Counted from the stretch's first letter, positions 1 through 10,814 are shown. The stretch is DNA of 64,000 nt from Adiantum capillus-veneris (GCA_014529385.2 CM043952.1:158997557-159061556), one strand, 5' to 3'. The notes: generated by a model from the letters alone, not told the origin. Numbers and translations are program-made.

Positions 1-560
1 GATTTTGAGTAATACAAGAAAAACTCATCAATCAATGCCCTAATGGACTTCCCAAAGAATTCTTGAAACACCATGGTTATGAAGCATTGAAAAATTGCTA
101 GAGTCTAAAATCAAAGCAGTCCCAAGGAGGGATGAGGGCTTGGATGAAGATTGTTTTCAATCGATCATCTAATGAAATTCCTATTTGAAAGTAACATGAA
201 TAGCCATATCACACAATGTACTTTTCATGGCCAGTTGCTTCATTTAGTATCTCATCCTGAAATGGAAGGGAAAAATGATCTCCCTTGGTTTTATCATTGA
301 GAGGCCTATAGTTAGCACATACTCTCCACTTCCCATTCTTTTTAGGAGTGACCACTACTGAAGAGACCAACTCTAAATTCTCAACAGGATAGATAAACCC
401 TGTAGCTAGAAGCTTCCTCACCTCTTTGATTAGAGTCTACTCCTTGATGACTCACAGTCTTTGTAGCTTTTGTGTCTTAGGTGTGGCCTCGGGCTTTAAC
501 TTGATCTTGTGTTGAACAACATCTACTCCGTGCACATTTGTGTAATCTGACAGAAATCCT
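1..560 (-). pseudogene. Ty3/gypsy reverse transcriptase fragment
   Basis: Reading the minus strand from about 560 down to 209 gives a decayed gypsy-type RT start: a linker (FLSDYTNVHGVDVVQHKIKL), then 'KLLATGFIYPVENLELVSS', then 'PKKNGKWRVCANYRPLN' and 'GDHFSLPFQDEILNEATG'. These match the conserved block before the catalytic YxDD region of Ty3/gypsy RTs. Two stop codons lie in the linker, and below 209 the frame is broken, with a poorly preserved continuation. No LTR, integrase or RNase H was found, so this is a truncated relic; the rest may lie left of the window. Confidence 0.8.
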
Positions 561-873
561 AGGAGACTTTCTTAGCACACCTTTAAAAGTCCTCTCTTTC
601 TTCCTTTGTAAGTATTTTTGACAACATACCTTCTAGAATCCCTTCATCTTGCACACCTTGGTTCTCTTGGGGACCTACCTCCTCCAAGACTTGACAACAT
701 GTTTCTTAGTTGCTTGGCCTAAACCTTACCCCCATGATTTCAATGGAAGAATCCTCTTTAGTAATGATGCCGCTACTTTCTTCTTCTAAGGTGCTATCAG
801 TCTAGTCTTCCTTGATCTCATTTTGAAATGATTCTCCATGGAGCTCCTCTTGACGTTGTTCCTTCATGTCCTC
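561..873 (-). other. decayed internal region of the gypsy relic
   Basis: No intact frame is present. The minus strand is acidic and charged in several frames, as in the gag-pol linker upstream of a gypsy RT. Assignment rests on adjacency only. Confidence 0.3.
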
Positions 874-901
874 GGGGGGGGGGGGGGGGGGGGGGGGGGG
901 G
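874..901. repeat. 28-bp G homopolymer
   Basis: An uninterrupted G run separates the gypsy relic from the LTR-like segment. It could be genuine slippage or an assembly or polishing artefact at a junction. Confidence 0.9.
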
Positions 902-904
902 TGC

Positions 905-1675
905 ACTTAGAAAAAATCACCTATATCACATGCATTCAAAGGGGTTAAAAAAAAAACTTTACTTACATGCCCTAAAGTAATAAAACAACCCCTTTTTCTT
1001 AAGAAACTTACGGATTTTTCCCAAATTAAAATAAAAACCCCCTTCTATTCTCCTAATTTTTTCTAATGAAAAAAAACCCCTTATGTTGAACTCTTGCCAG
1101 AAAGTGACCGAAAAACAACTGGTTGGTGGTCGGTGGTCAATGGCTAGTTGGTTGGTGGTGCAGGTGGTTAGAAGTCTTTGGCCGGCGACCAAAATCAATG
1201 GCCGGTAGCCGTTGTTCAGTAGACGATCTATAGGCGAGCTTGTCCATAAGGGCGTTTACACATAGATGCATGGGAGAGTTCTACTTGAATCTGTCTACGC
1301 AAGGATGGCTACACATGGTTGTCTCTCATAAGAGAGGGTAGCCCATTTCGGCATATAAAATGAGGCCTCTTCTACGCACAAAAAAAGTGTGGTGGTTGTA
1401 AGGTATGGTGAAGCGGAAGTGTGTGTGAGGTGGTGTAAGAGAGTGAAGCAAGGCATGAGTTCTATGAAAGGTTTCTAATCCCTTTGTAACCTACTGCTAG
1501 ATTGAAGTGCAAAGCCATTAAGGGGCTACTTTTCCATGGATATAGCCCACTCTTAGGTGAATCACATATGAGATCTCTCTCTCTCTCTCTCTCATATCTC
1601 TTGAGTGTGAACATTATCTCTCTCCACTAAGTAACCCACTCTAATCTCTATTTAGCTACTCCTTAAATCCTAACA
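905..1675 (+). repeat. solo LTR-like segment, copy A
   Basis: From about 1144 this matches 9691-10223, and more distantly it matches the LTR of the copia element at 3929-9527. It shares CGG/TGG-rich tracts, 'AAGAGAGGGTAGCCC', a TATAAAA box (about 1355), 'GTGAAGCAAGGC' and 'AATCCCTTTGTAA', a (CT)n tract, and a terminal CCTAACA at 1675. There is no primer-binding site after it and no internal region, so it is a solo or truncated LTR. The stretch 905-1070, rich in runs of A and C, resembles 56795-56940 and may be a separate repeat. Confidence 0.65.
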
Positions 1676-2172
1676 CAAGCTAGTTGCAACTAACACTTGT
1701 TCTTGATCCGATTATGCTAAATTGTTAATTGGATGTGCAAAACCTTGCCAAATATCCAACAAGATCTAAGTTACATATCGAAAGATGGTTACTAGTGAAG
1801 GAATAAGGAGAAGGTAGGGGCAGATACTAATTAGTAACGAGGTGCAACGTTTTCCAAAAATCAAAGGCCGAAGAGTATTTTAACCGGCTAAAATTGCAAA
1901 ATCCCAACTTGCCTTGGAAAAAAACCAGAAAAAATATACCAAGCTTTAGTGTAGTTTCCGGCAAATGCTTCAAATTTTGAATGTTTTTGGTAAGTCCTGA
2001 TGCGAAGTTGAGGCATTTCTATAGGCATGTATACCTACACCGATCTCAAACCTTTTAAGGACTAGGCTAGTAATTGTGTTTCGTGCATATGGTGCATGTA
2101 GTTGGATATGTCTCGATCCGAGTATGTGAGCACAATTTGGTAAATATTGTAAGTGAGTGGAATACCTCATAG

Positions 2173-2245
<73 letters not shown>

Positions 2246-2925
2246 CTTCTACAACAATTGGACAATTTTGATTTTTTGCGTAGTGCATATGTATCACATG
2301 ACTTTTGCATATACAATAATCATGTTTCTTGCATATGGTGCATGTAATTGCATTTGTGTCGATCCGATTATATTGAATTGTTTATTGGTTGTGGGAAACC
2401 TTGCCAAATAAGTAGCAAGATGTAAGTTACATATTTAAAGATGGTTAGTAGTGAATGAATAAGAAGAATCTAGGGGCATATACTAATAATTAATGCCAAA
2501 AACCTAAGGTGTAGTGTATTTTAATCGGCTAAAATTCCAAAATCGTGCTTGACCTGGGAAAACCCGGCAAAAATATAACAAGTTTTAGTGTAGTTAGTGA
2601 TAAAAATGCTTCAAATTTTGACCTCAAAATCGGTCCAACTATCTTACATCTACCCTTATTTTCTTCTGCTAAAAAAAATGATTTTGGCAAGAGAGATTGT
2701 GAGGCACATTGATGTAGGCATGAATAATACCTACACCGACCTAGATTTAGAAGGACTGGCACAAGCTTTTCAAGGAGCATTGTTTACCAAAAAGTTGTAT
2801 ACTAGGCTAGTACTACACTGAGCCAAAGAGTAGGGTATACAAAAAACCAATTGAAAATATTAAATCGAGAGTTGTGGGGAAATTTTCATCATGCCAGTAG
2901 GCCACGTCACCGGCCTGCAAGAATG
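1676..2925. repeat. two diverged ~650-bp repeat units with (CT)32 tract, locus A
   Basis: The segment at about 1710-2340 recurs in diverged form at about 2360-2830: 'GATCCGATTAT', 'AACCTTGCCAAATA', 'AAGATGGTTAGTAGTGAA', 'TTTTAATCGGCTAAAAT', 'TGCTTCAAATTTTGA', then 'AGGACTAGGCTAGTA'. The same units occur at 10224-10943 and 14769-15815. A pure (CT)n microsatellite occupies 2179-2242, always after 'GGAATACCTC.GAGATGCCACTC'. Short frames crossing it (LSLSLS or RERERE repeats) are artefacts. No coding capacity is recognised. Confidence 0.75.
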
Positions 2926-3777
2926 CAGGCTGGTTAGTCAGTGACAACAAAGCCAAAAGCTGGGATGTGGGTGACACCGAAACCATTGAAGGAGGTAGTG
3001 AGAGAGATCAAAGAGGATCGCCACAACAGGTCACCGATCTCAAGCTCTAGCAAGGGGTGTCTCTTGAGGAGAGTGTCGAGGGCACTACAGATGGGGCCAA
3101 AAACGTTGGAAGGAAAGAGAGGCAAGCCCTGGTAGCTCATGTTGTAGGGCTTGGATGTGCAAGCGAAGGGAATGGGCAATGGCACGGGCGTGTTGAGGGG
3201 TAGCAAAATCATGGGGAAGCTGTGATGGGATCCGTTGCTGATCCAATACTCTCTCCTGCTTCCTCACATGAACTTGACAAAGATGCACGCCACCAATATG
3301 AAGGGTGCGCATGCAAAATATCACCTCGGCTCCGTTATGATCTCTATGTTTGTCTCATCAGTGCTACTGCGGCGATATTGGTGCTTTAATCTGGGAAGTA
3401 CCCATCCAACACCTTGTTGATCATCGGTGCCACATCTTGAGTGTTTATCCCCCCTCCCTTGCTCTGTTCCTTCAGCTCCTTCCCTGATGAGCAGAATCCT
3501 TCCCCTATATCTAGCACATACATCGGCTTTTCTAGTAGCTGCTTCCCCAACTCAAAGATACTCCGTGCAGTGGCTATGGCCCCATCAAACTCATTTGGGT
3601 TGATGGCCGCGCTTCCAACGTGAAATACCATCCTCACCAGTGCTAGCCCTACCTCCCTTGCACTGTGCAGACGGGCGGGTACTTCCTCCATATGGGCTCC
3701 GTACTTGGAGCTCAAGTGGATGGTGGTGCCTTCATCGTTGGTCTCAATTTGGAGGAGCAGCTTCGCCTTGCGTAGCG

Positions 3778-3895
3778 CCATTGATTTCTTGATCTTGTGC
3801 AGATCCACCTCTCTATCGAACGTAGTCAGCTACACTCCATTGATTTCTTGATCTTGTGCAGATCCGCCTCGCTATCGAACGTAGTCAACTGCACT
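3778..3895. repeat. 59-bp tandem duplication in ODC copy A
   Basis: 3778-3836 is repeated at 3837-3895 with few changes (starting CCATTGATTTCTTGATCTTG). The 59-bp unit is not a multiple of three and shifts the ODC frame. Copy B has a single copy. Confidence 0.85.
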
Positions 3896-3923
3896 CCTAC
3901 CACGGTGGCAAACTCCATGTGGG

Positions 3924-3928
3924 ATTGG
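3924..3928. repeat. target-site duplication ATTGG (left)
   Basis: ATTGG directly precedes the left LTR and recurs at 9528-9532 after the right LTR. Copy B at about 16753-16757 shows the unoccupied sequence with one ATTGG between the same flanks. Confidence 0.95.
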
Positions 3929-4709
3929 TGTTAAGTATGGAGCCTGATTTACCCTTGTAATTTTCTGTGGTAAAAGCGCACATTTGTAAGGCCCCCATTA
4001 TGAGGAGAAGCCATCGTGTGTGAAGGAAAATCACTCACCGGAAACCAAAATTTTCACGGACAAGAATCAGGGAAACCTTTAAAGGCCTCGGGGGCAGAGT
4101 CCCCCGAGACTTTTTTTCCGCCGGAATATTCTTTTTCGCCGGAATATTATGGTTGGACGGCGGTCGGAAAGTGGTCGGAAAACAACCGGTCGGTTGGCCG
4201 GTGGCCGGTAGTCAATGGCCGGTGGCCGGTGGTCGAAAGTCAATGGCCGGTGGCCGGTGGCCGAATTCAAAAGCAGACTTGTCTTCTCAAGGGCGGCCAC
4301 ACATGAGCGGATTGGAGGGTCCGATTTGGACTTATTTGCACAAGGGCGGCTACACATGGCTGTCTCTCATAAGAGAGGGCAACCCTTTTGGCCTATAAAA
4401 GGAGGCCATTTCTACACACATTTCATAGTGTGAAGTTGATGCAACAAGGTGAGTGTGAGGTGGTGAGAGTGAAGAAAGGCGGGAGCTCCATTAAGGGTAT
4501 AATCCCTTTGTAAACTACTTCTTGTTTTGAAGTACTAAAGCCATTGAGTGGCTGCTTTCCCGTGGACGTAGCCCACATTGGGTGAACCACGTATATCGTG
4601 TGTACTCTCTCTCTCTCTCTCTACTCTATAATCTTGTGTATATAAATCTGTCTCTCTCCATTAAGTAATCTACTCAATTATCAATTTAGCTACGTCTTAT
4701 TTCCTAACA
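3929..4709 (+). repeat. 5' LTR of copia element
   Basis: It starts TGTTAAGTATGGAGCC and ends TTCCTAACA. It contains a CGG-rich minisatellite of units like GTCAATGGCCGGTGGCCGGTGG (4190-4270), a TATA box and a (CT)n tract near 4604. Confidence 0.95.
4394..4400 (+). promoter_or_regulatory. TATA box of 5' LTR
   Basis: TATAAAA in the context GGCCTATAAAAGGAGGCC, placed in the middle of the LTR as expected for the U3 promoter. The right LTR has the same at 9204-9210. Confidence 0.75.
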
Positions 4710-4711
4710 AC

Positions 4712-4723
4712 TGGTATTAGAGC
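4712..4723 (+). other. primer-binding site, initiator tRNA-Met type
   Basis: TGGTATTAGAGC begins two bases after the LTR. It differs by one base from the usual plant copia site TGGTATCAGAGC, complementary to the 3' end of initiator tRNA-Met. Confidence 0.9.
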
Positions 4724-4782
4724 AAGGTTTGCTCGTAGCTAAATTATCTCAAGGAAAGGATTCCTTGAATTGAGTGGGAGTT

Positions 4783-7700
4783 ATGGCGGAGGAAGGGAAG
4801 CTCAAGATTGAGAAGTTCAACGGCAAAAATTACCAACATTGGAAGATGCAGATTGAAGAATATCTCTACCAGAAGGACCTCTATTTGCCACTAGGGGGTC
4901 TTGCAAAGAAGCCCGCAACAATGGCAGATGAAGCATGGATTGTCCTTGATCAAGAGGCACTGGGAACAATCCGGTTAAGCTTGGCGTCAACAGTGGCCTT
5001 CAATGTTTCGGAGATGAAGACCACGGAGGACTTGATGAAGTCACTTGACGACTTCTACGAGAAACCATCGGCATCCAATAAGGTATTTCTTATGAAGCGC
5101 TTGTTCAATCTAAAGATGGCAGAGAATGGTTTAGTTGCAGAACACCTAAATGACTTTAACACAAACATAAGTCAACTTCGATCAGTGAAAATCAATTTCG
5201 ATGACGAAGTGCGAGCTCTCCTTATACTATCATCTCTACCGGATAGTTGGGACAGCCTTGTGATGGCTGTAAGTAATTCTATCTCTGGCACAAATACTCT
5301 TAAGTTTGATGATGTTGTGGGTGTTCTCCTAAGCGAGGAAATGCAAAGGAGAAGCACAGGAGAATCATCAAGTGCTGCACTATCAGTGGAAACAAGAGGA
5401 AGGCTTAAGGAGAGGTTCAAAAACCAAAAGGGTCGTGATCGCTCAAGGCGGAGCAAGTCACGCACAAAGTCAGTTCTTGAATGTTGGAACTGCGGCAAGA
5501 AGGGCCACGTCAAGAAGGATTGCTGGTCCAAGAAGAAGAAGGAGACAGAGTCTCAAGACAACAAGCCAACATTGGAGGCCAATGTGGCAGGTAAAGTAGA
5601 GCAAGATGCTCTAATTCTCTCATTAGACAATGTGTCTAATTCCTGGATAGTAGATTCCGGGGCTTCATTCCATGCGACACCAAACAAGCAACATTTCCAA
5701 GACTACACCAAAGGTAACTTTGGGTATGTATACTTGGGAGATGATGAAGCTTGTGAGATTGTCGGCAAAGGTACAGTTTCTATCAAAACTGCTAACGGAA
5801 ATGAATGGAAGCTTAAAGATGTTAGGCATGTTCCTTCTCTTCGCAAAAATTTGATCTCTACAGGACAATTGGATGATGAAGGTCACAACATTGCATTCGG
5901 AAACAAACGGTGGAAGATCTCAAAGGGATCTTTGGTGGTTTCCAAGGGTGAAAAAGTCGGTACACTTTACTTGTGTACTGTTAGCACGCAACCTTCAACT
6001 TATGCAGCAACTACAGAAGTTGACAGTGCGGTGTGGCACTACCAACTTGGGCATATGAGTGCCAAAGGAATGCAAATCCTTCAAACAAAGAAGCTTCTAC
6101 CAGGTTTGAAAGAAGTGGACTTAGAGTTCTGTGAAGATTGTGTTTATGGTAAACAAAAGAGGGTAAAATTTCAAAAATCAGGAAATGAAAGAAAAAATAA
6201 AAAACTTGAGTTGGTTCATTCTGATGTTTGGGTTCCTGCAAGTACACCATCACTTGGTGGCTCATTGTACTATGTAACATTCATAGACGATGCGACTAGA
6301 AAAACATGGGTTTATGTCATGAAGAATAAATCCGATGTATTTTCCATATTTCAAAGGTGGAAAGCCTTTGTGGAGAATGAAACAGGTACCAAGGTTAAAT
6401 GCCTTAGATCCGACAATGGAGGCGAATATTGCAGCCAAGCTTTTGAAAGCTTTTGTGCTAGCAATGGCATTCGGAGGCAAAGGACAACCCCAAGGACACC
6501 TCAACAAAATGGGATTTCGGAAAGGATGAACAGGACAATCATGGAACGAGCACGAAGCATGCGGCTACATGCAGGCCTACCGCTTGAGCTTTGGGCGGAA
6601 GCTGTAAGTACGTCTGTGTACTTAATCAATCGTTCACCCTCAACGGCATTGGATGGGGGAGTTCCAAAAGAGGCATGGACAGGTAAACCGGTGAATTATT
6701 CATTTCTCAAAGTGTTTGGGTGTGAGGCTTTCATGCACATAGATAGAAGCCTAAGATCAAAGTTAGATGCAAAGTCCAAAAAGTGTTTCTTCATTGGCTA
6801 TGGAGAAGGAGACTTTGGGTATCGCCTATGGAATCTTGAAGATGGTAAAATCTTAAGGAGTAGGGATGTAATTTTTAACGAACAAAATATGTACAAAGAT
6901 TACTTGGAAAGAAAACAAACAAAAGAAACAGGTGATGAGTACCTGGAGCTTGAGGACGGTGAAGACTCAAGGACTGCAAACGGTGACAATGTGCAACAAC
7001 GTCAACCAAATGAGGAGCCTCAACCTATTCCCCGAAGATCTACAAGAGCAAGTAGACCTCCAAAAAGGTTTGTTCCTTCCTTCAACCATCTCTTGATCTC
7101 AGATTCTGGAGAGCCGGAATCATATGAAGAAGCTATGCAACATGAATCCAAAGAAGAATGGACGAAGAGCATGCAAGTGGAGATGGACTCACTACATCGC
7201 AACCAAACATGGGAGTTGGTTGAGTTGCCTAAAGGTAAGCGGGCACTTCAAAACAAATGGGTGTACAAGCTGAAGGAAGAAAAAGGTGGGAAGAAAAGGT
7301 ACAAGTCTAGGCTTGTGGTAAAAGGTTTTTCTCAAAAGAAAGGTATTGACTTCAATGAAATATTTTCTCCTGTTGTAAAAATGAACTCAATTAGGCTTGT
7401 CTTAAGACTTGTGGCTGCTCATGATCTAAATCTCGAGCAAATGGATGTAAATATGGCATTCCATCACGGTGACTTAGAGGAGGAAATCTACATGCTTCAA
7501 CCAAAGAGGTATGAAGTAAAAGGTAAGGAGAAAATGGTTTGCAGATTAAAGAAGAGCTTGTATGGTTTAAAGCAAGCATCAAGACAATGGTACTTGAAGT
7601 TTGATCGATGGATGTTGGATCATGGATTCACAAGATGCAACTCGGATCACTGCGTCTACACGGAGAATTTGGGAGATGGGAAATTCATCATCCTAATGTT

Positions 7701-8664
7701 GTATGTTGATGACATGTTGATTGCAAGTGCTAACATGCATGACATCAAAGACCTAAAAGAGGAGCTGTCCAAATCTTTTTCAATGAAAGATTTAGGTGCT
7801 GCAAAGAGGATACTTGGTATGAAAATATCAAGGGACAGGACGAAGAAGACAATAAAGCTATCTCAAGAAGATTATATCAAGAAGGTACTAGAAAGGTTTG
7901 CAATGCAAAATGCAAAACCAGTTTTCTTTTCTTTGGCTGGTCATTTTAAACTAACGAAGGATATGTGTCCAAAGACACAAGAGGAGATAGCCTATATGTC
8001 TAAAGTTCCATATGCTGCATCGGTAGGTTCTCTAATGTATGCTATGGTCTGGACAAGGCCAGACATTACACATGTAGTGGGAGTTGTGAGTAGGTTCATG
8101 GACAACCCAGGTAAAGAGCATTGGCAAGCTGTGAAGTGGATACTTAGGTATCTAAAAGGGACAACAACAAATGCTTTGTATTTTGGAGGAACTGATATTT
8201 TTCTAGAAGTGTATGCTGATGCAGATATGGCAGGTGACAAAGATACTCGAAGGAGCACTACTGGCTATGTGTTCACGGTTGGAGGCACAGCAGTAAGCTG
8301 GGCTTCAAAGCTGCAGAAAGTGGTTTCACTTTCTACCACGGAAGCAGAGTATGTAGCAATGACGGAGGCAAGCAAAGAAATTCTATGGCTTCACAGATTC
8401 TTAGAAGAGCTTGGATTCGAACAAGACAATTGTGTCTTGTACAGTGATAGCCAAAGCGCTATCCATCTTGCAAAGAACTCAGCCTTTCATTCAAGGACAA
8501 AGCACATTGAGGTGAGATATCACTTCATACGCACTCTTTTGGAAGAGGGACAACTAAAGCTAGGAAAGGTGCATACAAGTGAAAATCCTGCAGACATGTT
8601 TACAAAGGTGGTCAACAAGGAGAAGTTGAGCTTTTGCTCATCTTCAATCGGCATTCAAGGATAA
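4783..8664 (+). CDS. copia gag-pol polyprotein
   Basis: A 1293-residue single-frame polyprotein. The start chosen is the ATG opening MAEEGKLKIEKFNG; the frame is open slightly further upstream but without an ATG. Domains in order: gag (UBN2-like) about residues 1-200; CCHC zinc knuckle CWNCGKKGHVKKDC at 234-247; aspartic protease with D291 in WIVDSGASFHATP; GAG-pre-integrase WHYQLGHMS; integrase core with D481 (HSDVW), D544 (RSDNGGEY) and E580 (ISERMNRT), i.e. D-62-D-35-E; RT with LYVDDM (974-977) and 'SLYGLKQASRQWY'; RNase H with YADADMAGD (D1146), STTEAEY and LYSDSQSAIH. Length and order match the family norm, and no frameshift or stop is seen. Position just after the PBS is standard for copia. 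Confidence 0.97.
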   Translation: MAEEGKLKIEKFNGKNYQHWKMQIEEYLYQKDLYLPLGGLAKKPATMADEAWIVLDQEALGTIRLSLASTVAFNVSEMKTTEDLMKSLDDFYEKPSASNKVFLMKRLFNLKMAENGLVAEHLNDFNTNISQLRSVKINFDDEVRALLILSSLPDSWDSLVMAVSNSISGTNTLKFDDVVGVLLSEEMQRRSTGESSSAALSVETRGRLKERFKNQKGRDRSRRSKSRTKSVLECWNCGKKGHVKKDCWSKKKKETESQDNKPTLEANVAGKVEQDALILSLDNVSNSWIVDSGASFHATPNKQHFQDYTKGNFGYVYLGDDEACEIVGKGTVSIKTANGNEWKLKDVRHVPSLRKNLISTGQLDDEGHNIAFGNKRWKISKGSLVVSKGEKVGTLYLCTVSTQPSTYAATTEVDSAVWHYQLGHMSAKGMQILQTKKLLPGLKEVDLEFCEDCVYGKQKRVKFQKSGNERKNKKLELVHSDVWVPASTPSLGGSLYYVTFIDDATRKTWVYVMKNKSDVFSIFQRWKAFVENETGTKVKCLRSDNGGEYCSQAFESFCASNGIRRQRTTPRTPQQNGISERMNRTIMERARSMRLHAGLPLELWAEAVSTSVYLINRSPSTALDGGVPKEAWTGKPVNYSFLKVFGCEAFMHIDRSLRSKLDAKSKKCFFIGYGEGDFGYRLWNLEDGKILRSRDVIFNEQNMYKDYLERKQTKETGDEYLELEDGEDSRTANGDNVQQRQPNEEPQPIPRRSTRASRPPKRFVPSFNHLLISDSGEPESYEEAMQHESKEEWTKSMQVEMDSLHRNQTWELVELPKGKRALQNKWVYKLKEEKGGKKRYKSRLVVKGFSQKKGIDFNEIFSPVVKMNSIRLVLRLVAAHDLNLEQMDVNMAFHHGDLEEEIYMLQPKRYEVKGKEKMVCRLKKSLYGLKQASRQWYLKFDRWMLDHGFTRCNSDHCVYTENLGDGKFIILMLYVDDMLIASANMHDIKDLKEELSKSFSMKDLGAAKRILGMKISRDRTKKTIKLSQEDYIKKVLERFAMQNAKPVFFSLAGHFKLTKDMCPKTQEEIAYMSKVPYAASVGSLMYAMVWTRPDITHVVGVVSRFMDNPGKEHWQAVKWILRYLKGTTTNALYFGGTDIFLEVYADADMAGDKDTRRSTTGYVFTVGGTAVSWASKLQKVVSLSTTEAEYVAMTEASKEILWLHRFLEELGFEQDNCVLYSDSQSAIHLAKNSAFHSRTKHIEVRYHFIRTLLEEGQLKLGKVHTSENPADMFTKVVNKEKLSFCSSSIGIQG

Positions 8665-8713
8665 GAAGCCAGAATGGAAAGCAGTCACAGGTTTGGTTTG
8701 GAGATTAGTCTCC

Positions 8714-8724
8714 AAGTGGGAGAT
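8714..8724 (+). other. polypurine tract of copia element
   Basis: AAGTGGGAGAT directly abuts the 3' LTR start TGTTAAG, the usual plus-strand priming site. Confidence 0.85.
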
Positions 8725-9527
8725 TGTTAAGTATGGAGCCTGATTTACCCTTGTAATTTTCTGTGGTAAAAGCGCACATTTGTAAGGCCCCCATTATGAG
8801 GAGAAGCCATCGTGCGTGAAGGAAAATCACTCACCGGAAACCAAAATTTCCACGGACAAGAATCAGGGACAACTTTAAAGGCCTCGGGGGCAGAGTCCCC
8901 CGAGACTTTTTTTCCGCCGGAATATTCTTTTTCGTCGGAATATTATGGTCGGACGGCGGCCGAAAAGTGGTCGAAAAACAACCGGTCGGTTGGTCGGTAG
9001 TCAATGGACGATGGCCGGTGGTCGGAAGTCAATGGCCGGTGGCCGGTGGTCGGAAGTCAATGGTCGATGGCCGAATTCAAAAGCGGACTTGTCTTCTCAA
9101 GGGCGGCCACACATGAGCGGATTGGAGGGTCCGATTTGGACTTATTCGCACAAGGGCGGCTACACATGGCTGTCTCTCATAAGAGAAGGCAGCCCTTTTG
9201 GCCTATAAAAGGAGGCCATTTCTACATGCATTTCATAGTGTGAAGTTGATGCAACAAGGTGAGTGTGAGGTGGTGAGAGTGAAGCAAGGCGGGAGCTCCA
9301 TTAAGGGTATAATCCCTTTGTAAACTACTTCTTGTTTTGAAGTACTAAAGCCATTGAGTGGCTGCTTTCCCGTGGACGTAGCCCACATTGGGTGAACCAC
9401 GTATATCGTGTGTACTCTCTCTCTCTCTCTCTCTCTCTCTACTCTATAATCTCATGTATATAAATCTGTCTCTCTCCATTAAGTAATCTACTCAATTATC
9501 TATTTAGCTATGTCTTATTTCCTAACA
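8725..9527 (+). repeat. 3' LTR of copia element
   Basis: Same ends as the 5' LTR (TGTTAAG...CCTAACA), 803 bp. It differs by a longer (CT)n tract (9415-9440) and substitutions in the CGG minisatellite. Confidence 0.95.
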
Positions 9528-9532
9528 ATTGG
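9528..9532. repeat. target-site duplication ATTGG (right)
   Basis: Matches 3924-3928. Confidence 0.95.
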
Positions 9533-9690
9533 AGCTTGCAGGGATTGGCAAAGACAATGTGTTTGGAGGAGAAGCCCAGCAAGGTAATCTGAGGGATAAA
9601 AAATACCACATGAGCCTACCAATTAGCGAAGGAAATGAACTACTGCCATACTCATGTGTCTTCATTTTACTACTACTTAGCATTTTTCGG
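9533..9690 (-). pseudogene. ODC copy A, start of exon 2 and part of intron
   Basis: 9533-9690 aligns with 16758-16905 of copy B: the exon 2 start (minus strand 'LGV..', 'NPCKLQ'), the AG acceptor (CTGAGG on plus at about 9586) and intron sequence as far as 'CATTTTACTACT'. At about 9690 similarity to ODC stops and LTR-like sequence begins. Exon 1 with the PLP lysine is therefore absent from this copy. Confidence 0.85.
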
Positions 9691-10223
9691 TTGGTTGGTG
9701 GTGCAGGTGCTTAGAAGTCTTTTGCCGGTGACAAAAATCAATGGACGGTGGTTGTTGTCAATAGTTAGTGGCCGATTTCTAGGCGGACTTGTCTCCCCAA
9801 GGGCGTTTACACATGGATGCATGGGAGAGTTCTACTTGAGTTTGTCTACACAAGGGTGGCTACACACGGTTGTCTCTCATGAGAGAGGGTAGCCCATTTG
9901 GGCATATAAAACGAGGCCTCTTCTACACACCAAAAAGTGTGATGGTTGTAAGGTATGGTGAAGCGAAAGTGTGTGTGAGGTGGTGTAAGAGAGTGAAGCA
10001 AGGCAGGAGTCTCATTAAAGGTTTCTAATCCCTTTGTAACCTACTTCTAGATTGAAGTGCAAAGCCATTAAGGAGCTGCTTTCCCGTGGATGTAGCCCAC
10101 ACTTGGCTGAACCACATATGTGCACTCTCTCTCTCTCTATTATCTCTCCTGTGTGTGAAAATTATCTCTCTCCACTAAGTAAACCACTCTAATCTCTATT
10201 TAGCTACTCCTTAAATCCTAACA
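9691..10223 (+). repeat. solo LTR-like segment, copy B
   Basis: Matches 1144-1675 over its whole length, including 'GGTTGGTTGGTGGTGCAGG', a TATAAAA box (about 9906), 'AATCCCTTTGTAACCTACTTCTAG' and the terminal CCTAACA at 10223. Its left edge is cut at the ODC intron junction. Confidence 0.75.
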
Positions 10224-10766
10224 CAAGCTAGTTGCCGCTCACACTTGTTCTTGATCCGATTATGTTAAATTGTTAATTGGATGTGCAAAACCTTGCCAAA
10301 TAACCAACAAGACGTAAGTTGCATATCGAAAGATGGTTAGTAGTGAAGGAATAAGGAGAACCTAGGGGCGCATACTAATTAGTAACAAGGTGCAATGCTT
10401 GCCAAAAATCAAAGGGTGTAGTGTATTTTAACCGGCTAAAATTGCAAAATCCCAACTTGCCTTCAAAAAAACTGCAACAAATATAACAAGTTTTAGTGTA
10501 GTTGCCGGAAAATGCTTCAAATTTTGAATGTATTTGGCAAGTCCTGATGAGAAGTTGTGAGGCATTGCTATAGGCATGTATACCTACATCGACCTCAAAC
10601 TTTTTAAGGACTAGGCTAGTAATTGTGTTTCGTGCATATGGTGTATGTAATTGGATCCGTTTCGATCTGAGTATGTGAGCACAATTTGGGGAATATTGTA
10701 AGTGAGTGGAATACCTTGGAGATGCCACTCATTGTCTCTAGCTCACCCCTTCCTGTCAACCTCGAA

Positions 10767-10814
<48 letters not shown>

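Larger units (their letters stand above)
2930..3928 (-). pseudogene. ornithine decarboxylase copy A, exon 2 (interrupted)
   Basis: ODC is a PLP enzyme that makes putrescine from ornithine. The minus strand reads like exon 2 of copy B (15819-16814): 'KKSMALRKAKLLLQIETNDEG', 'FHVGSAAINPNEF', 'LEKPMYVLDIGEGF' (the family GGGF is changed to GEGF), 'EYWISNGSHH', 'FGPICSALDTLL' keeping the active-site Cys, and the C-terminal 'TTSFNGFGVTHIPAFGF'. It is broken: a stop after 'DGYFPD', further stops and frame changes, loss of the GAYT region, and a 59-bp tandem duplication near 3778-3895. A copia element splits it at 3928/9533. Non-functional. Confidence 0.9.
3929..9527 (+). mobile_element. complete Ty1/copia retrotransposon
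   Basis: The element is 5.6 kb with TG...CA LTRs, a TSD of ATTGG, a primer-binding site, a polypurine tract and a single gag-pol frame without internal stops. Domain order (gag, protease, integrase, RT, RNase H) is that of Ty1/copia. It lies in exon 2 of ODC copy A, antisense to that gene. LTRs are close but not identical; they differ mainly in the CGG tract and in (CT)n length (781 versus 803 bp), suggesting fairly recent insertion. Every catalytic motif is present, so it may be competent, though expression cannot be judged. Confidence 0.97.

Noticed and set aside
2067-2411. Frames of LSLSLS or RERERE repeats
   Set aside because: They translate a (CT)n microsatellite. The same applies at 10702-10911, 15015-15281, 19040-19578 and 39568-39700.
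5172-5531. Minus-strand 119-codon frame inside the copia gag-pol
   Set aside because: Antisense shadow of an intact polyprotein; no start context or similarity.
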